64,000 nucleotides of DNA from a bacterium (GTDB lineage: Bacteria > Methylomirabilota > Methylomirabilia > Methylomirabilales > 2-02-FULL-66-22), in assembly GCA_029580855.1 (NCBI GenBank), contig JAKPQH010000189.1, positions 62,001 to 126,000 on the forward strand, given 5' to 3'. How positions within the stretch are numbered: position 1 is the stretch's first letter; each line of letters opens with the position of its first letter. This document shows positions 1-8,823 of this stretch, one piece after another. The position numbers and the translations under genes were made by a program. The notes under the pieces are model-generated. The model saw nothing but the letters and a program-made list of their open reading frames with translations, was not told where the DNA came from and made no database searches.

Positions 1-618
1 CGCGGCGTCCGTCCGCGTCAGGATACGGACCCCCGCGTCCGTCAAACGACGCTGGAGGATAGCTGCCGCCTCCTGGTCCAGCATCCGGGTGAGCAGCCGG
101 TCGGACGAGACCGCGATCGTCACCGAGACCCGGAGCTTGAGCAGCGCGTGGACCGTGAGGAGGCAGATGAGCCCGCCCCCCAGGATGACCGCATGTCGCA
201 CCCTCGGCAGTTCGTTGCGGATCCGCAGCGCATCGGCCATCGTCTTGAGCGCGGACACCCCAGGCATGGCGATCCCCTCGACGTTCGGGACCGCGGCCTT
301 GGACCCGGTGGCCACGAGGAGCCGATCGAAGGACAGACGGGACCCGTCGTCCAGCTCCAGGGCGTCGGCGCCAATCCCCACGGCCCGGCGGCCCAGGAGC
401 AGCCGCGCGCGCATCCGCTCGGCATAGCCGGCGGGTCGAAGCGACAGGTCGAGCCGCTCGCCGCTGACCAGATAGGGGAGCAGCACCCGCGAATACGCCG
501 GGATCGCCTCGTCGGCCACCAGCGTGACGGGGGATGTGTTATCCACGCGCCGCACCGCCTCCAGGGCCGCGAGACCGGCCGCGCTGTTACCGACGATGAC
601 GATGCGACGCTGCGACAC
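1..618 (-). CDS. FAD/NAD(P)-dependent oxidoreductase, C-terminus beyond window (AorC-like)
   Basis: Not in the ORF track because it runs off the left edge; I translated it by hand from a GTG at 618 preceded by AAGGAG. The first 206 residues read VSQRRIVIVGNSAAGL (N-terminal FAD Rossmann loop GNSAAG), then a second FAD motif LLVATGS and the start of the NAD(P)-binding fold at VILGGG. This is the pyridine-nucleotide-disulfide oxidoreductase fold found in NirB, rubredoxin reductase and AorC-type proteins. It is downstream of the AOR catalytic subunit and its ferredoxin on the same strand, so by analogy with the three-subunit AorABC of Aromatoleum it probably links the ferredoxin to NAD(P). A 293-bp gap separates it from the ferredoxin gene, so co-transcription is likely but not proven. 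Confidence 0.8.
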   Translation of the reverse strand, partial: MSQRRIVIVGNSAAGLAALEAVRRVDNTSPVTLVADEAIPAYSRVLLPYLVSGERLDLSLRPAGYAERMRARLLLGRRAVGIGADALELDDGSRLSFDRLLVATGSKAAVPNVEGIAMPGVSALKTMADALRIRNELPRVRHAVILGGGLICLLTVHALLKLRVSVTIAVSSDRLLTRMLDQEAAAILQRRLTDAGVRILTRTDAA

Positions 619-911
619 CGCTACTCCTTATGCGGGGTGACCAGACGACTACTCTCTTGCGTCAGTATTTTGCGGACAAATTGAGGCCCTCGGGATCGCC
701 CCGAGCCCGCCGGGCCCGCGGGCCAGCCGGTTTCGGGACGCCGTGGCCGCCCTGGCCCCACACGGTGCAGACACGCCCCTTTCACGGCGCGACGCGCCCC
801 ACAGGGGCGGCGGCGCCGGAACAAGGCTGGCCGGTTCTCGACGAGGCCCCAGGCGGGCGAGGAGCGATCCCGAGGGCCGGTCGAATTGTTCGCGCAGTTC
901 TGATTCGGACA

Positions 912-1379
912 CTAACCTTTCGCCGCCTCCACGATCCTCCGCGCGAAATCCCGCCCCTTGGGCACATCCGCCAACTGCGACTCCCGGAACTCCAGGGCGT
1001 GCGGCGTGCAGAAGCGCACGCACTCCGGATCGCCGTCGCAGGTATCGCACTTGGCGATCACCCCCGCCGCGGTGTCGAACGCGATCACGCCGAACGGACA
1101 GCCCAGCATGCACATGCGGCAGCCGATGCAGGCCTCCGGCACGAACCGCACCAGGCCGTCCCCCTGGACGAGGGCGCCCGCCGGACACACCTTGACGCAG
1201 GGCGCCGAGGCGCACTGGAAACACGCCAGGGGGACGTATTTGAACTCCTCGGCAAAGACGTGGATCCGGATACGGCTTTTGGACGGGGCAAAGGCGCCGG
1301 TCTTCACGAGCGAGCAGGCCAGCTCGCACATCCGGCAGTTGGTGCACTTGGTATGGTCCACGACGATCATGCGACTCAT
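912..1379 (-). CDS. Four-cluster ferredoxin subunit (AorA/HycB/DmsB type)
   Basis: A 155-residue polyferredoxin with four cysteine groups: CTNCRMCELAC near the N-terminus, CFQCASAPCVKVC, CIGCRMCMLGC and CDTCDGDPECVRFC. This is the 4x[4Fe-4S] layout of electron-transfer subunits of molybdo/tungsto-enzymes. Its ATG overlaps the stop of the upstream AOR gene by 4 bp (ATGA), so the two are translationally coupled. It most likely takes electrons from the tungstopterin subunit and passes them to the FAD protein at the left edge. No signal peptide or membrane segment is seen, so it is cytoplasmic. Confidence 0.88.
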   Translation of the reverse strand: MSRMIVVDHTKCTNCRMCELACSLVKTGAFAPSKSRIRIHVFAEEFKYVPLACFQCASAPCVKVCPAGALVQGDGLVRFVPEACIGCRMCMLGCPFGVIAFDTAAGVIAKCDTCDGDPECVRFCTPHALEFRESQLADVPKGRDFARRIVEAAKG

Positions 1380-3295
1380 CGGCCCTCTCCTTTGCCCGCC
1401 AGCTGTCCGACCACATCCGCCAGCCCCAGCTCCGTGAGTTTCGCCTCGGTGGGTGCGCCCGTTTCGCTCCAGCCGCGCAGCCGGTAGTACTCCTGGAGCG
1501 CGGCCTGGATGTCGCGATTGCCGACGACCTGTTCCCGCGACGCGCCGCCGCGCAGCCGCCGGGCCAGCTTGGCCGGCAGGCGGTCGTCGGCCGCGCCGCC
1601 GCTCTCCCGCACCGTGAAGACGCGTGCCAGATTATAGGCACGCTCGCCGATCGCCATCTCCTCCGCCAGGGTGAGATCGCTCCAGCCGGTCGCGGCGGCG
1701 AGCATCCCGGTGATCTCCTCGGTGTTCCGGATCCCGCCGACCGTCAGGCTCATAAAGGAGCACAGCGGCACGGTGTTGATAAACGACGTGTAGTCCTCCG
1801 CCAGGCGCACCGCCCGGGGCTTTCCCTCCAGGGTGAAGCGGTCCATGGCCTCCGTCACGCCGAGTTCGGGCCAGGCGTTGGGCACGGCGAGCGACGGGTC
1901 GTGAAACCCCTCCATGTGGTCCGCGCCGCGGGGCGCCGTCGCGTACGACAGGGCGAGCCCCTTCTTGCCCCGGGCCTCGTGCATCCCGAGCTCCAGCCCC
2001 TTGACCTCCACGGCGAGGTCCGACGCCCCGCGCCCCAGGACCGCCGCCGCCCGGCGCGCTCCCTCGGCGAGGAGATCACCGATCCCCTCGCGCCTGGCGA
2101 TCAGGTCCAGCAGTCGGACCATCGTCGGCGCGTCGCCCCAGGGCAGCGGGAAGCCGATCTCGCGCTCGGTCAGCAATCCCTTCTCAAAACACTCCATGGC
2201 GAACGCGATGGCCGAGCCCGCGCTGATGGTATCCAGGCCGTAGGCGTTGCAGCGCTGGTTCAGCAGCGCGATGGCCTCCAGATCGCGGTTCTCGCAGAGC
2301 GAGCCGAAGGAGGCCACGGTCTCGTACTCGGGCCCGCCGTATTCCGGCCGCACCCCGCCGAACGGCCCGCCCGGGACCCGCACGACGCGCGTGCAGCCCA
2401 CGGGGCACGACTGACAGGCGCGATGCCCGATGAGGATCGTGTTCTTCATGGCCGTGCCGCTGATCCGGTCGGCGTGCTCCCAGGTGCCGGTCTCCCAGTT
2501 CCGCGTCGGCAGAATCCCCATGCTGGAGAGATCCTCGACGCCGCCCGCGGTCCCCAGCGCGCCGGCGCTGGTGGGGCTGTCGCCCAGCCACGGGTGCTTC
2601 CGGATCTTGGCAAGGTCGGCGAGCGCATACTCCCGGAACTTCTTCGGGTCGGCCAGCGTGACCCGGCCGGTCCCGCGGATGGCGATGGCCTTCAGATTCT
2701 TCGCCCCCATCACGGCGCCCAAGCCGGTGCGGCCCGCCGCCCGGTCCGTATCGTTCATGATACAGGCGTACCGCACCCGCTTCTCCCCGGCCAGGCCGGT
2801 GCTGATGATCCGCGTCTCGGAGTCGCCCAGTTCCCTCTTGATCGTCTCCTCGACCTCGAGCGTTCCCCGCCCGGCCAGGTGCCTGGCCGGGCGGATCTCG
2901 ACACGGTCGTTGACGATCGATAGGTAGACCAGCTCCGCGGCCGCGCCCTGTACGACGATGCCGTCGTAGCCGGCGTACTTCAACTCGTGCGCCACGAAGC
3001 CGCCGGTGTAGGCCTCGCCGAAGCCGTCGGTGGCGGGCGATTTCCCCGCGACCACGAACCGGCCCGATCCCGGTGCGTACGTGCCCGTCAGCGGACCGGT
3101 CGCAAAGACCAGCCGGTTCGCCGGCCCGAAGGGATCGCACCCCGGGGGGGTCTCGTCCAGCAGGATGCGCGCGGCCATCCCCCGTCCACCGACGTACCGG
3201 CGCGCGCGCATCGCGTCCAGCGGTTCGACCCAGCTCTTGCCGCTGTCCAGATCCACCCTCAGCCATTGTCCCGCATACCCGTGCATGGCCCCCAC
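1376..3295 (-). CDS. Aldehyde ferredoxin oxidoreductase family protein (tungsten/Mo-pterin)
   Basis: At 639 residues this is close to the usual AOR length (about 600-620). The N-terminus (GYAGQWLRVDLDSGK, then GGRGMAARILLDE) is typical of the AOR N-terminal domain. The [4Fe-4S] ligands are visible as CQSCPVGC in the middle and a later Cys in NTVPLCSF. PRGADHMEGFHDP matches the C-terminal pterin-binding region. The family oxidises aldehydes to acids with ferredoxin as acceptor; the substrate cannot be told from sequence. The overlapping ferredoxin gene and following FAD protein point to an AorABC-like bacterial NAD-linked enzyme. No MoaD-like gene lies upstream; a 146-bp gap separates it from the glycerol-3-phosphate dehydrogenase operon. 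Confidence 0.9.
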   Translation of the reverse strand: MGAMHGYAGQWLRVDLDSGKSWVEPLDAMRARRYVGGRGMAARILLDETPPGCDPFGPANRLVFATGPLTGTYAPGSGRFVVAGKSPATDGFGEAYTGGFVAHELKYAGYDGIVVQGAAAELVYLSIVNDRVEIRPARHLAGRGTLEVEETIKRELGDSETRIISTGLAGEKRVRYACIMNDTDRAAGRTGLGAVMGAKNLKAIAIRGTGRVTLADPKKFREYALADLAKIRKHPWLGDSPTSAGALGTAGGVEDLSSMGILPTRNWETGTWEHADRISGTAMKNTILIGHRACQSCPVGCTRVVRVPGGPFGGVRPEYGGPEYETVASFGSLCENRDLEAIALLNQRCNAYGLDTISAGSAIAFAMECFEKGLLTEREIGFPLPWGDAPTMVRLLDLIARREGIGDLLAEGARRAAAVLGRGASDLAVEVKGLELGMHEARGKKGLALSYATAPRGADHMEGFHDPSLAVPNAWPELGVTEAMDRFTLEGKPRAVRLAEDYTSFINTVPLCSFMSLTVGGIRNTEEITGMLAAATGWSDLTLAEEMAIGERAYNLARVFTVRESGGAADDRLPAKLARRLRGGASREQVVGNRDIQAALQEYYRLRGWSETGAPTEAKLTELGLADVVGQLAGKGEGR

Positions 3296-3441
3296 CTTTC
3301 TCTATCCGCTCGCCTATCCCATGGCGGTCATTCTACCGAAACCCATGGCGCCGACAACACGGAACACCGTGTTGTGCTGGACGCCGGTCAAGCCCCCGAT
3401 GGGTATCCCGGGTGCCCGCGGCGCCAAACGAACCGGACGCA

Positions 3442-4248
3442 TTACACGTCATCGTCCAGCCCCAACGCAGCCGGGCTGACCCCGAGCGCCAGCCCGAGCA
3501 CCTGGGGGTAGAGTATCACGCGCAACCCCTCGGGGGCGGCCGGGGCGAGCTGATCCTGACACCAGGGACAGGCCGTGCAGAGCCAGCCCGCGCCGGCGTC
3601 CCGCGCGTCGGCAAGCTTCGCGGTGCGCAGACGATCCGCCAGCACCGGGCTGCCGGCAGCAATGGGCGCGCCGCAGCATTCGAGGCGCCGCGGCCACTCC
3701 ACGGTCCGTGCCCCCGCGGCGGCCAGCAGGCGCTCGAAGACCGTCGGGGCGTGGGGGTTGTCCAGCGCGACCACGTCGCTCGGACGCAGGGCGTGGCAGC
3801 CGTAGTGGGCCGCCACCCTGCGATCGCCTTGCGGCTTCTTCACCCGCGCCGCGATCGCCTCCGGCCCGATTGCCTTTGCCAGCAGGTCGAGCAGGTGATG
3901 GACGCCGGCCGAGGGCTCGAGGGCGAGACCTTCCTCGGCGAGCGCCGCGGCGACGAAGGTCCGCGCCGCCGGGTCGCCCGCAAGGAGGTGCTGTGCGAAC
4001 CGGAGGCTCCCGTAGCAGCACTGGCACAGCGTCAGCACCTCGAGCCGGCGCGCCGCCGCCAGCGCTAGGTTGCGCGCCGCGAGCAGCAGGTAGGCGTCGA
4101 GGCGCAGGCTGCGCTGCGGATAGCCGCAGCAGCCGAAGTCGAGCCCAACCAGCTCCACGCCCAGCCTCGCCAGCACCGCGCGCGCCGAGGTCTCGTAGGC
4201 CGGCACGGCCGCCGGGATCTTGCAGCCGACGAACAGCGCGACTCTCAT
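3442..4248 (-). CDS. CCG-domain (HdrB-like) iron-sulfur subunit of the G3P dehydrogenase complex
   Basis: The ORF track shows an 810-residue shadow; the real protein is its last 268 residues, starting MRVALFVGCK at an ATG that overlaps the upstream stop by 4 bp (ATGA). It carries two cysteine-rich CCG domains: FGCCGYP with LCQCCYG in the first half, and YGCHALRP, LECCGAPIA and CTACPWC in the second. This is the HdrB / GlpC C-terminal module, which binds a noncubane [4Fe-4S] cluster in HdrB. In E. coli this module is fused within GlpC; here it is a separate chain, fourth in a glpA-glpB-hdrC-hdrB array. Likely role: electron transfer from glycerol-3-phosphate to the quinone pool. Confidence 0.85.
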   Translation of the reverse strand: MRVALFVGCKIPAAVPAYETSARAVLARLGVELVGLDFGCCGYPQRSLRLDAYLLLAARNLALAAARRLEVLTLCQCCYGSLRFAQHLLAGDPAARTFVAAALAEEGLALEPSAGVHHLLDLLAKAIGPEAIAARVKKPQGDRRVAAHYGCHALRPSDVVALDNPHAPTVFERLLAAAGARTVEWPRRLECCGAPIAAGSPVLADRLRTAKLADARDAGAGWLCTACPWCQDQLAPAAPEGLRVILYPQVLGLALGVSPAALGLDDDV

Positions 4249-5933
4249 GTCGCCCCGTGTCCCTGAAGGGCGGCCTGCGTCGGACGCGGGAGCGCGCCCA
4301 GGCGTTCGTAGCCGCGGTTTCTGAGCTCGTAGAGGACCTCGGTGACGCGGATGCCGGCGGGGCAGTGCTCCTGACACTGGTAGCAGGTCGCGCAGTCCCA
4401 GACCATGCGCGAGCCCACCGCGAGATCCGCGAGACCGAGGCGGAGGAGGTTCATCACCTTCTGCGGCGTGGCATCCACCCCGCTCACCCGATCGGAGTGG
4501 GCCACCACCGGGCAGACGTTGGTGCAGGTCTGGCACTGCACGCACGCCGAGTAGGTATGGCGGTCGGCGGTGAGCGACGTGTAGCGCGGCAGCGCCGAGC
4601 GGGCGGGCGCCGGGGCCGCGGCCAGCCGATCGGCCCACACCGCGGCGGCGGTCGCCTTCACCCACTCCGGGGCCGGCGGCTCGCCCCGCCGGCGGAGCGC
4701 CGCCTGGCCGGCCGACCACAGGTCGTCGAGCCGGAGCCCCAGCGGACAGCCCGCCGTGCAGCGGCCGCAGTCGCTGCAGGCGTAGACGCCCTCGGCGAGA
4801 CGGGCGTACCCCGAGCCGCGGTCGTGCCCGCCGCGCGCCACGGCCCGCAGGGCGTCCAGTTTGGCGGCGGGCAGTACCGTGGCGTTGGCCAGCAGGGACG
4901 CCAGCGGCGCCACGGAGCAGCGCTCGTCGCAGAGCCCGCAGCGGACACAGGCGTCGAGCGCCAGGGTGCGCCGCGTCCGTCGATTCGGATCCGCCGGCGG
5001 CACGGTTCCGGCCCCGGCGAGCAGCGCCACGGGTGCGGACACCACGTGGAAGGCGCGCCCGAATGGGAGGTAGGCGACGGCCAGCACGCAGAGCAGTTGA
5101 TGCAGCCGCAGCAGCCACACCTCCGCCCCCCGGGAGGCGAGACCCGGGGCGATGCCGCCGAGGACGCGGGACAGCGACCAGGACACCGCGGCGGCCTGCG
5201 GGCGGGCATGACACGCGGCGCACGCCGCCTGGTGGACCGCCTCGCCCGCGGCCAGCTGCGCGGGACCCGGCGCCGCGGTCGGCGGCGGGAAGACGACACC
5301 GTACTCCGCACCCCAGTAGGCCCGCAGCGCCGCCGCCTCGGCGTCGCTCACGCCGGCGTAGTCCCGCAGCATCCGCTCGAAGGCTGGCGCCGATGTGATC
5401 TTGACCGCGCCCAGGACAAAGCCGCTCACGACGATGCCCAGCACGATGACCACGAAGAACGGATCGCGCCGCCGCGGCACAGGCAGGCGTCCCCGTGCGG
5501 CGCGGCGCCGCCCGCTGCCCAGGGCAACGCCGAGGAGGACCAGGAACCCCAACAGATCCCGCAGCCAGAGCCACGGGTTGAGGGTCGGCATGTAATCGGC
5601 TGCGATCCGGACCGCGACCACATCGCCGAGCGCGTGGAGACAGACGAGGCCTGTGAAGCCGACGAACAGCAGGAAGTGCGCTGCCCCGCGGACCGGATCC
5701 CGCGTCCAGAGGCGGCGCTGACCGAGCACGTCGAGGAGGAGGGCCGAGAACGCGCGCCGGGCGCGCTTCCCGTGGGGGCCGTGCGCCAGACTCGCCAGCA
5801 AGGCGCCGGCGCGCTCGCGCGGGGACGACGGGGCGTCGGACAGGTCGCGGCGCAGCCACCCCGCCATGCGCCACAGGCCCCCCGCCGCGGCGGCCGCCGA
5901 GGCGGCGGTGACGGCCCAGCCGAAGCCCGTCAC
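4245..5933 (-). CDS. Membrane cytochrome / 4x[4Fe-4S] protein replacing GlpC N-terminal part (HdrC-DsrM-like)
   Basis: I start at the GTG overlapping the glpB stop (GTGA), 28 codons inside the track ORF, giving 562 residues. Residues 1-310 have about five hydrophobic segments (for example AAHFLLFVGFTGLVCLH and FFVVIVLGIVVSGFVLGAV) like NarI/HdrE cytochrome b subunits, plus one CAACH heme-c motif at residues 238-242 in a loop. Residues 329-524 hold four CxxCxxCxxxC groups (CVRCGLCDERC, CSDCGRCTAGC, CVQCQTCTNVC, CATCYQCQEHC). E. coli GlpC is a ~400-residue peripheral anchor with no heme, so this is an extended version that could deliver electrons to menaquinone or to a periplasmic acceptor. It sits between glpB and the CCG-domain gene with 4-bp overlaps at both ends. 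Confidence 0.82.
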   Translation of the reverse strand: MTGFGWAVTAASAAAAAGGLWRMAGWLRRDLSDAPSSPRERAGALLASLAHGPHGKRARRAFSALLLDVLGQRRLWTRDPVRGAAHFLLFVGFTGLVCLHALGDVVAVRIAADYMPTLNPWLWLRDLLGFLVLLGVALGSGRRRAARGRLPVPRRRDPFFVVIVLGIVVSGFVLGAVKITSAPAFERMLRDYAGVSDAEAAALRAYWGAEYGVVFPPPTAAPGPAQLAAGEAVHQAACAACHARPQAAAVSWSLSRVLGGIAPGLASRGAEVWLLRLHQLLCVLAVAYLPFGRAFHVVSAPVALLAGAGTVPPADPNRRTRRTLALDACVRCGLCDERCSVAPLASLLANATVLPAAKLDALRAVARGGHDRGSGYARLAEGVYACSDCGRCTAGCPLGLRLDDLWSAGQAALRRRGEPPAPEWVKATAAAVWADRLAAAPAPARSALPRYTSLTADRHTYSACVQCQTCTNVCPVVAHSDRVSGVDATPQKVMNLLRLGLADLAVGSRMVWDCATCYQCQEHCPAGIRVTEVLYELRNRGYERLGALPRPTQAALQGHGAT

Positions 5934-7219
5934 GAGACGCTCCGCGCAGGGCCGAGCTCGTCCGCGAGACGCGCGACCGCCGCGGCGGCCGTGCCGACGG
6001 CCAGCCCGGCCCCGCATTTCATCCGCGCCCAGTCGTGGTGCGCGAGGATGGTGCCCACCGCGAAGAGTCGCGGGTGCACCACGGCGCCGCGGCCGTCGCA
6101 GGCGCGAAACCCGTCGTCCGTCTCGACCCCGGCGCGGTTGAGCGCGTGACCCCGCGGATCGAAGAGGTCGGTCCGGTGCCAGTCGGCGCGCGTCGCCGGC
6201 TGCGCGACGTGCAGGTCCAGCAGCGGCTCGCGCACCCGCGCGCGGTCTGCGGTGAGCCCCTGCCCCATGAACCGGCCCGTCGCCAGGATCACGGCGCGGG
6301 CGCGGAGCGCCACGGGGGCCGGCGTTGCGGCGACGGAGAGCGCGAACTCGTCGCCCATCCGCTGGACGGCGACCACCCGCCCGTGCACCCGCCGGTCTAC
6401 CCCGCGCGCCGCCACCGCCCGCTCCAGCGCGTTCTTCAGCCGGAGGCCCGGCACCGATGTGGGCATGGTCGGCACCTCGAAGATCGGCACGCCCAGCGCC
6501 TCGGTCAAGTCCGCGGCGGCGCGGGCGCTCCGCGTGATCCCGAGCACCGCCGGCAGACCCACGGCGCGCGCGTCGCCGAGGTGCGGCCGGATGAGGTCCG
6601 CCAGCCGCTCGCGCGTCGCCCGGTCCTCGAGCGCCAGCGCGATGTGGGCGGCGTAAACTTCCCCGGCGACCCCGGGGGCCGGAAACGTGAGCCGCAGGGT
6701 ACGCAGGTGAGGCCAGCGCCCCCCGACGCCGGCCGCGAGGGCCTTGGCGCTGTACTCGCGCAGCCCGTCGAAATCCACCAAGAGGCAGGGCACCCCCGCG
6801 GCCAGAGCCGCGGCGCCGGGCTGCATCGTCCGCGGCAGGCAGTAGGTCGATTTCACGGTGCCGACGCCGGTGAGCACCTGGTGGTTGCGCTCCCCGGGCG
6901 CCGTGTAGGCCAGCCCCGCCTCGTCCAGCGTCGCCGCCAGCTCGCCGAACGCCGCGCGCACCTGGGCCGCCGCGAGCTTCGTGTACGGATGGTCGGGCAG
7001 GTCGCGGCGCAGCGCCTCAAAGCCGGCCCAGGGGTCGATCCAACCCCGCGCCTCCGCCATCGGGTGAACCCCCAGCAGATCGAGAAGCCCGCTGGCGAAC
7101 AGGAGCGCCCCGGCGTTGCCCACCTGTACCACGCGCAAACCCCGGTTGGCGGCGAACACGGCCGCACTCATCCCCGCCAGCCCCGCGCCGACGACGGCGA
7201 CGTCGTGCGTCGCGCTCAT
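5930..7219 (-). CDS. glpB: Anaerobic glycerol-3-phosphate dehydrogenase subunit B
   Basis: A 429-residue flavoprotein (E. coli GlpB is 419) starting MSATHDVAVVGAGLAGMSAAV, a clear dinucleotide-binding GxGxxG. LLFASGLLDLLGV, YCLPRTMQPG and the C-terminal MKCGAGLAVGTA are GlpB-like features. The track ORF extends far upstream through glpA in another frame; the ATG at 7219 overlaps the glpA stop by 4 bp and is the sensible start. GlpB is the second flavin subunit of the GlpABC complex, which oxidises sn-glycerol-3-phosphate to dihydroxyacetone phosphate at the membrane during anaerobic respiration. Confidence 0.93.
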   Translation of the reverse strand: MSATHDVAVVGAGLAGMSAAVFAANRGLRVVQVGNAGALLFASGLLDLLGVHPMAEARGWIDPWAGFEALRRDLPDHPYTKLAAAQVRAAFGELAATLDEAGLAYTAPGERNHQVLTGVGTVKSTYCLPRTMQPGAAALAAGVPCLLVDFDGLREYSAKALAAGVGGRWPHLRTLRLTFPAPGVAGEVYAAHIALALEDRATRERLADLIRPHLGDARAVGLPAVLGITRSARAAADLTEALGVPIFEVPTMPTSVPGLRLKNALERAVAARGVDRRVHGRVVAVQRMGDEFALSVAATPAPVALRARAVILATGRFMGQGLTADRARVREPLLDLHVAQPATRADWHRTDLFDPRGHALNRAGVETDDGFRACDGRGAVVHPRLFAVGTILAHHDWARMKCGAGLAVGTAAAAVARLADELGPARSVS

Positions 7220-8781
7220 GGCCGCGCCGCCCTCCGCTCGGTCAGCTCGCAGCCGTGCAGGCCGCAGTGGATCGCCTCGGCCAACTCGGCCTGCGCCAGC
7301 TGCTCGCCCCACAGGACCGCGTGCTGACCGCGCCAGCGCTCTCGGAAGAACTCGCGCTGCTCGCGCAGGCCCTCCGCGCCCCGGAGCGCCCCCCGCTCGT
7401 AGAGGTGCGCGATGACCCGCACGGCGCAGAACGTGCCCTGGCAGGCCCCCTTGCCGAGGCGGCTGCGCAGGGCGAGGTCGGCGAGGGCCCCCTCGTGTCC
7501 GTCGGACTCCAGCGCCGCCGCCACGCTGTCCAGGGCGCGCCGCGAAACCATCTCGCACTCGCACAGGAGCGCGTCGTCGGGGGCCTGCGCGCGCATCCAG
7601 GCCTGCGGCCCGAAGCCGGGTTCGGTCCACTCGCCCCCGGCGGTCGGGGTCAGCGGCTCGCTGCGGGTGCGGCACGGCGCCGACACGCCGAGGCGCGCGC
7701 AGACCAGGTCGGCCGTGCGCTCGGCCATCAGGCGGCAGGTGGTGAGCTTGCCCCCGGTGATGGTGACAAGATTGGCCACCCCCTCGCGCCCATGATCCAG
7801 GAGGGCGAAGCCGCGACTGACGCCGCGCCCGTCCACGGCGGGCCCGGCGGCGACCAGCGGTCGCACCCCGGCATAGGCGCGGATGCAGCGCGCCTGCTGC
7901 AACGCCGGCAGCAGCGCCGCGGCTCCCTCGACAATGAGGTCGACTTCGGGCACCGTCGGCCGCACATCCTCCAGATCGTCGATCGTCAGCGAGGTCGTCC
8001 CCGCGATCGAGACCGTGCCGCCGGGCATGATGATGTCCGCATCGCCGGGCGGCCGCAGGCGGTTCAGGACGCGATGGGCCAGGCGCGTGTGGGTGACGAC
8101 GAGGGTGCCCTTGGAATAGAGCATCGGCACGTCGACCCCGGCGAGCTGCGCCACGCCCCGCGCCCACGCCCCCGCGGCGTTGACGACAACATCCGCGCCG
8201 AGCGTGCGCTCCTCGCCGGTCCGGCTCTGGCGCAGGCGCACGGCGGCAATCCTGCCGCCGTCGCGCTCGAAGCCGACCACCCCCGTGCGGCGCACGAGCC
8301 GCGCGCCGTACCGCTCCGCCTGGACCATCATCTGGAGCGAGAGCCCGAACGGGTCGATCGAGGCATCCGGAACCAGGTAGGCGGCGATGGCGCGGGGCGA
8401 GAGGGACGGCTCCATCTCGCGCGCCTCGTTCAACGGGACCGGGCGGACGCCGATCCCGCTCGTCGCGCACAGACCGGGGAAGTCGGCGATGTAGCGCTCG
8501 TCGTCGCCGGCCACGGCCACGAACAGGCCGCCCGTGTCCTCGATGCACTGTGGCGCCAGCCGCTTCAACAGCTCGCCCTCGACCCGACACTCGGCCGCCG
8601 CCTCTGCGTCGCGCGCGACATACCGGGCCCCGCTGTGCAGCAGACCGTGATTGCGCCCGGAGGCGCCCGCGTTCAGGTCATCGCGCTCGACCAGAACGCA
8701 GGCGACGCCCCGCAGCGCCAGGTCCCGCGCCACCGCGGTCCCCGTCGCACCGCCGCCGATGATGAGAACCTGGGTATCCAT
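7216..8781 (-). CDS. glpA: Anaerobic glycerol-3-phosphate dehydrogenase subunit A
   Basis: A 521-residue FAD-dependent glycerol-3-phosphate dehydrogenase. N-terminal FAD site MDTQVLIIGGGATGTAVARDL, then NHGLLHSGARY and GGKLTTCRLMAE, which are diagnostic of the GlpA/GlpD family. The C-terminal ~100 residues carry a BFD-like [2Fe-2S] domain (LCECEMVSRRAL with GKGACQGTFC), present in GlpA but absent from GlpD. First gene of the glpA-glpB-hdrC-hdrB operon. A 42-bp gap separates it from the upstream aldo/keto reductase on the same strand, so they may share a transcript. Confidence 0.95.
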   Translation of the reverse strand: MDTQVLIIGGGATGTAVARDLALRGVACVLVERDDLNAGASGRNHGLLHSGARYVARDAEAAAECRVEGELLKRLAPQCIEDTGGLFVAVAGDDERYIADFPGLCATSGIGVRPVPLNEAREMEPSLSPRAIAAYLVPDASIDPFGLSLQMMVQAERYGARLVRRTGVVGFERDGGRIAAVRLRQSRTGEERTLGADVVVNAAGAWARGVAQLAGVDVPMLYSKGTLVVTHTRLAHRVLNRLRPPGDADIIMPGGTVSIAGTTSLTIDDLEDVRPTVPEVDLIVEGAAALLPALQQARCIRAYAGVRPLVAAGPAVDGRGVSRGFALLDHGREGVANLVTITGGKLTTCRLMAERTADLVCARLGVSAPCRTRSEPLTPTAGGEWTEPGFGPQAWMRAQAPDDALLCECEMVSRRALDSVAAALESDGHEGALADLALRSRLGKGACQGTFCAVRVIAHLYERGALRGAEGLREQREFFRERWRGQHAVLWGEQLAQAELAEAIHCGLHGCELTERRAARP

Positions 8782-8823
8782 CGCGGGAGATGGGCCTTTG
8801 TCAGCAGCCTTCCACGGGATGAA

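Noticed and set aside
3708-6149. 813-residue plus-strand ORF
   Set aside because: Antisense shadow of the HdrB/HdrC-like and glpB genes; composition is Arg/Ala/Pro-rich with no motifs. The minus-strand proteins have clear Fe-S and flavin signatures.
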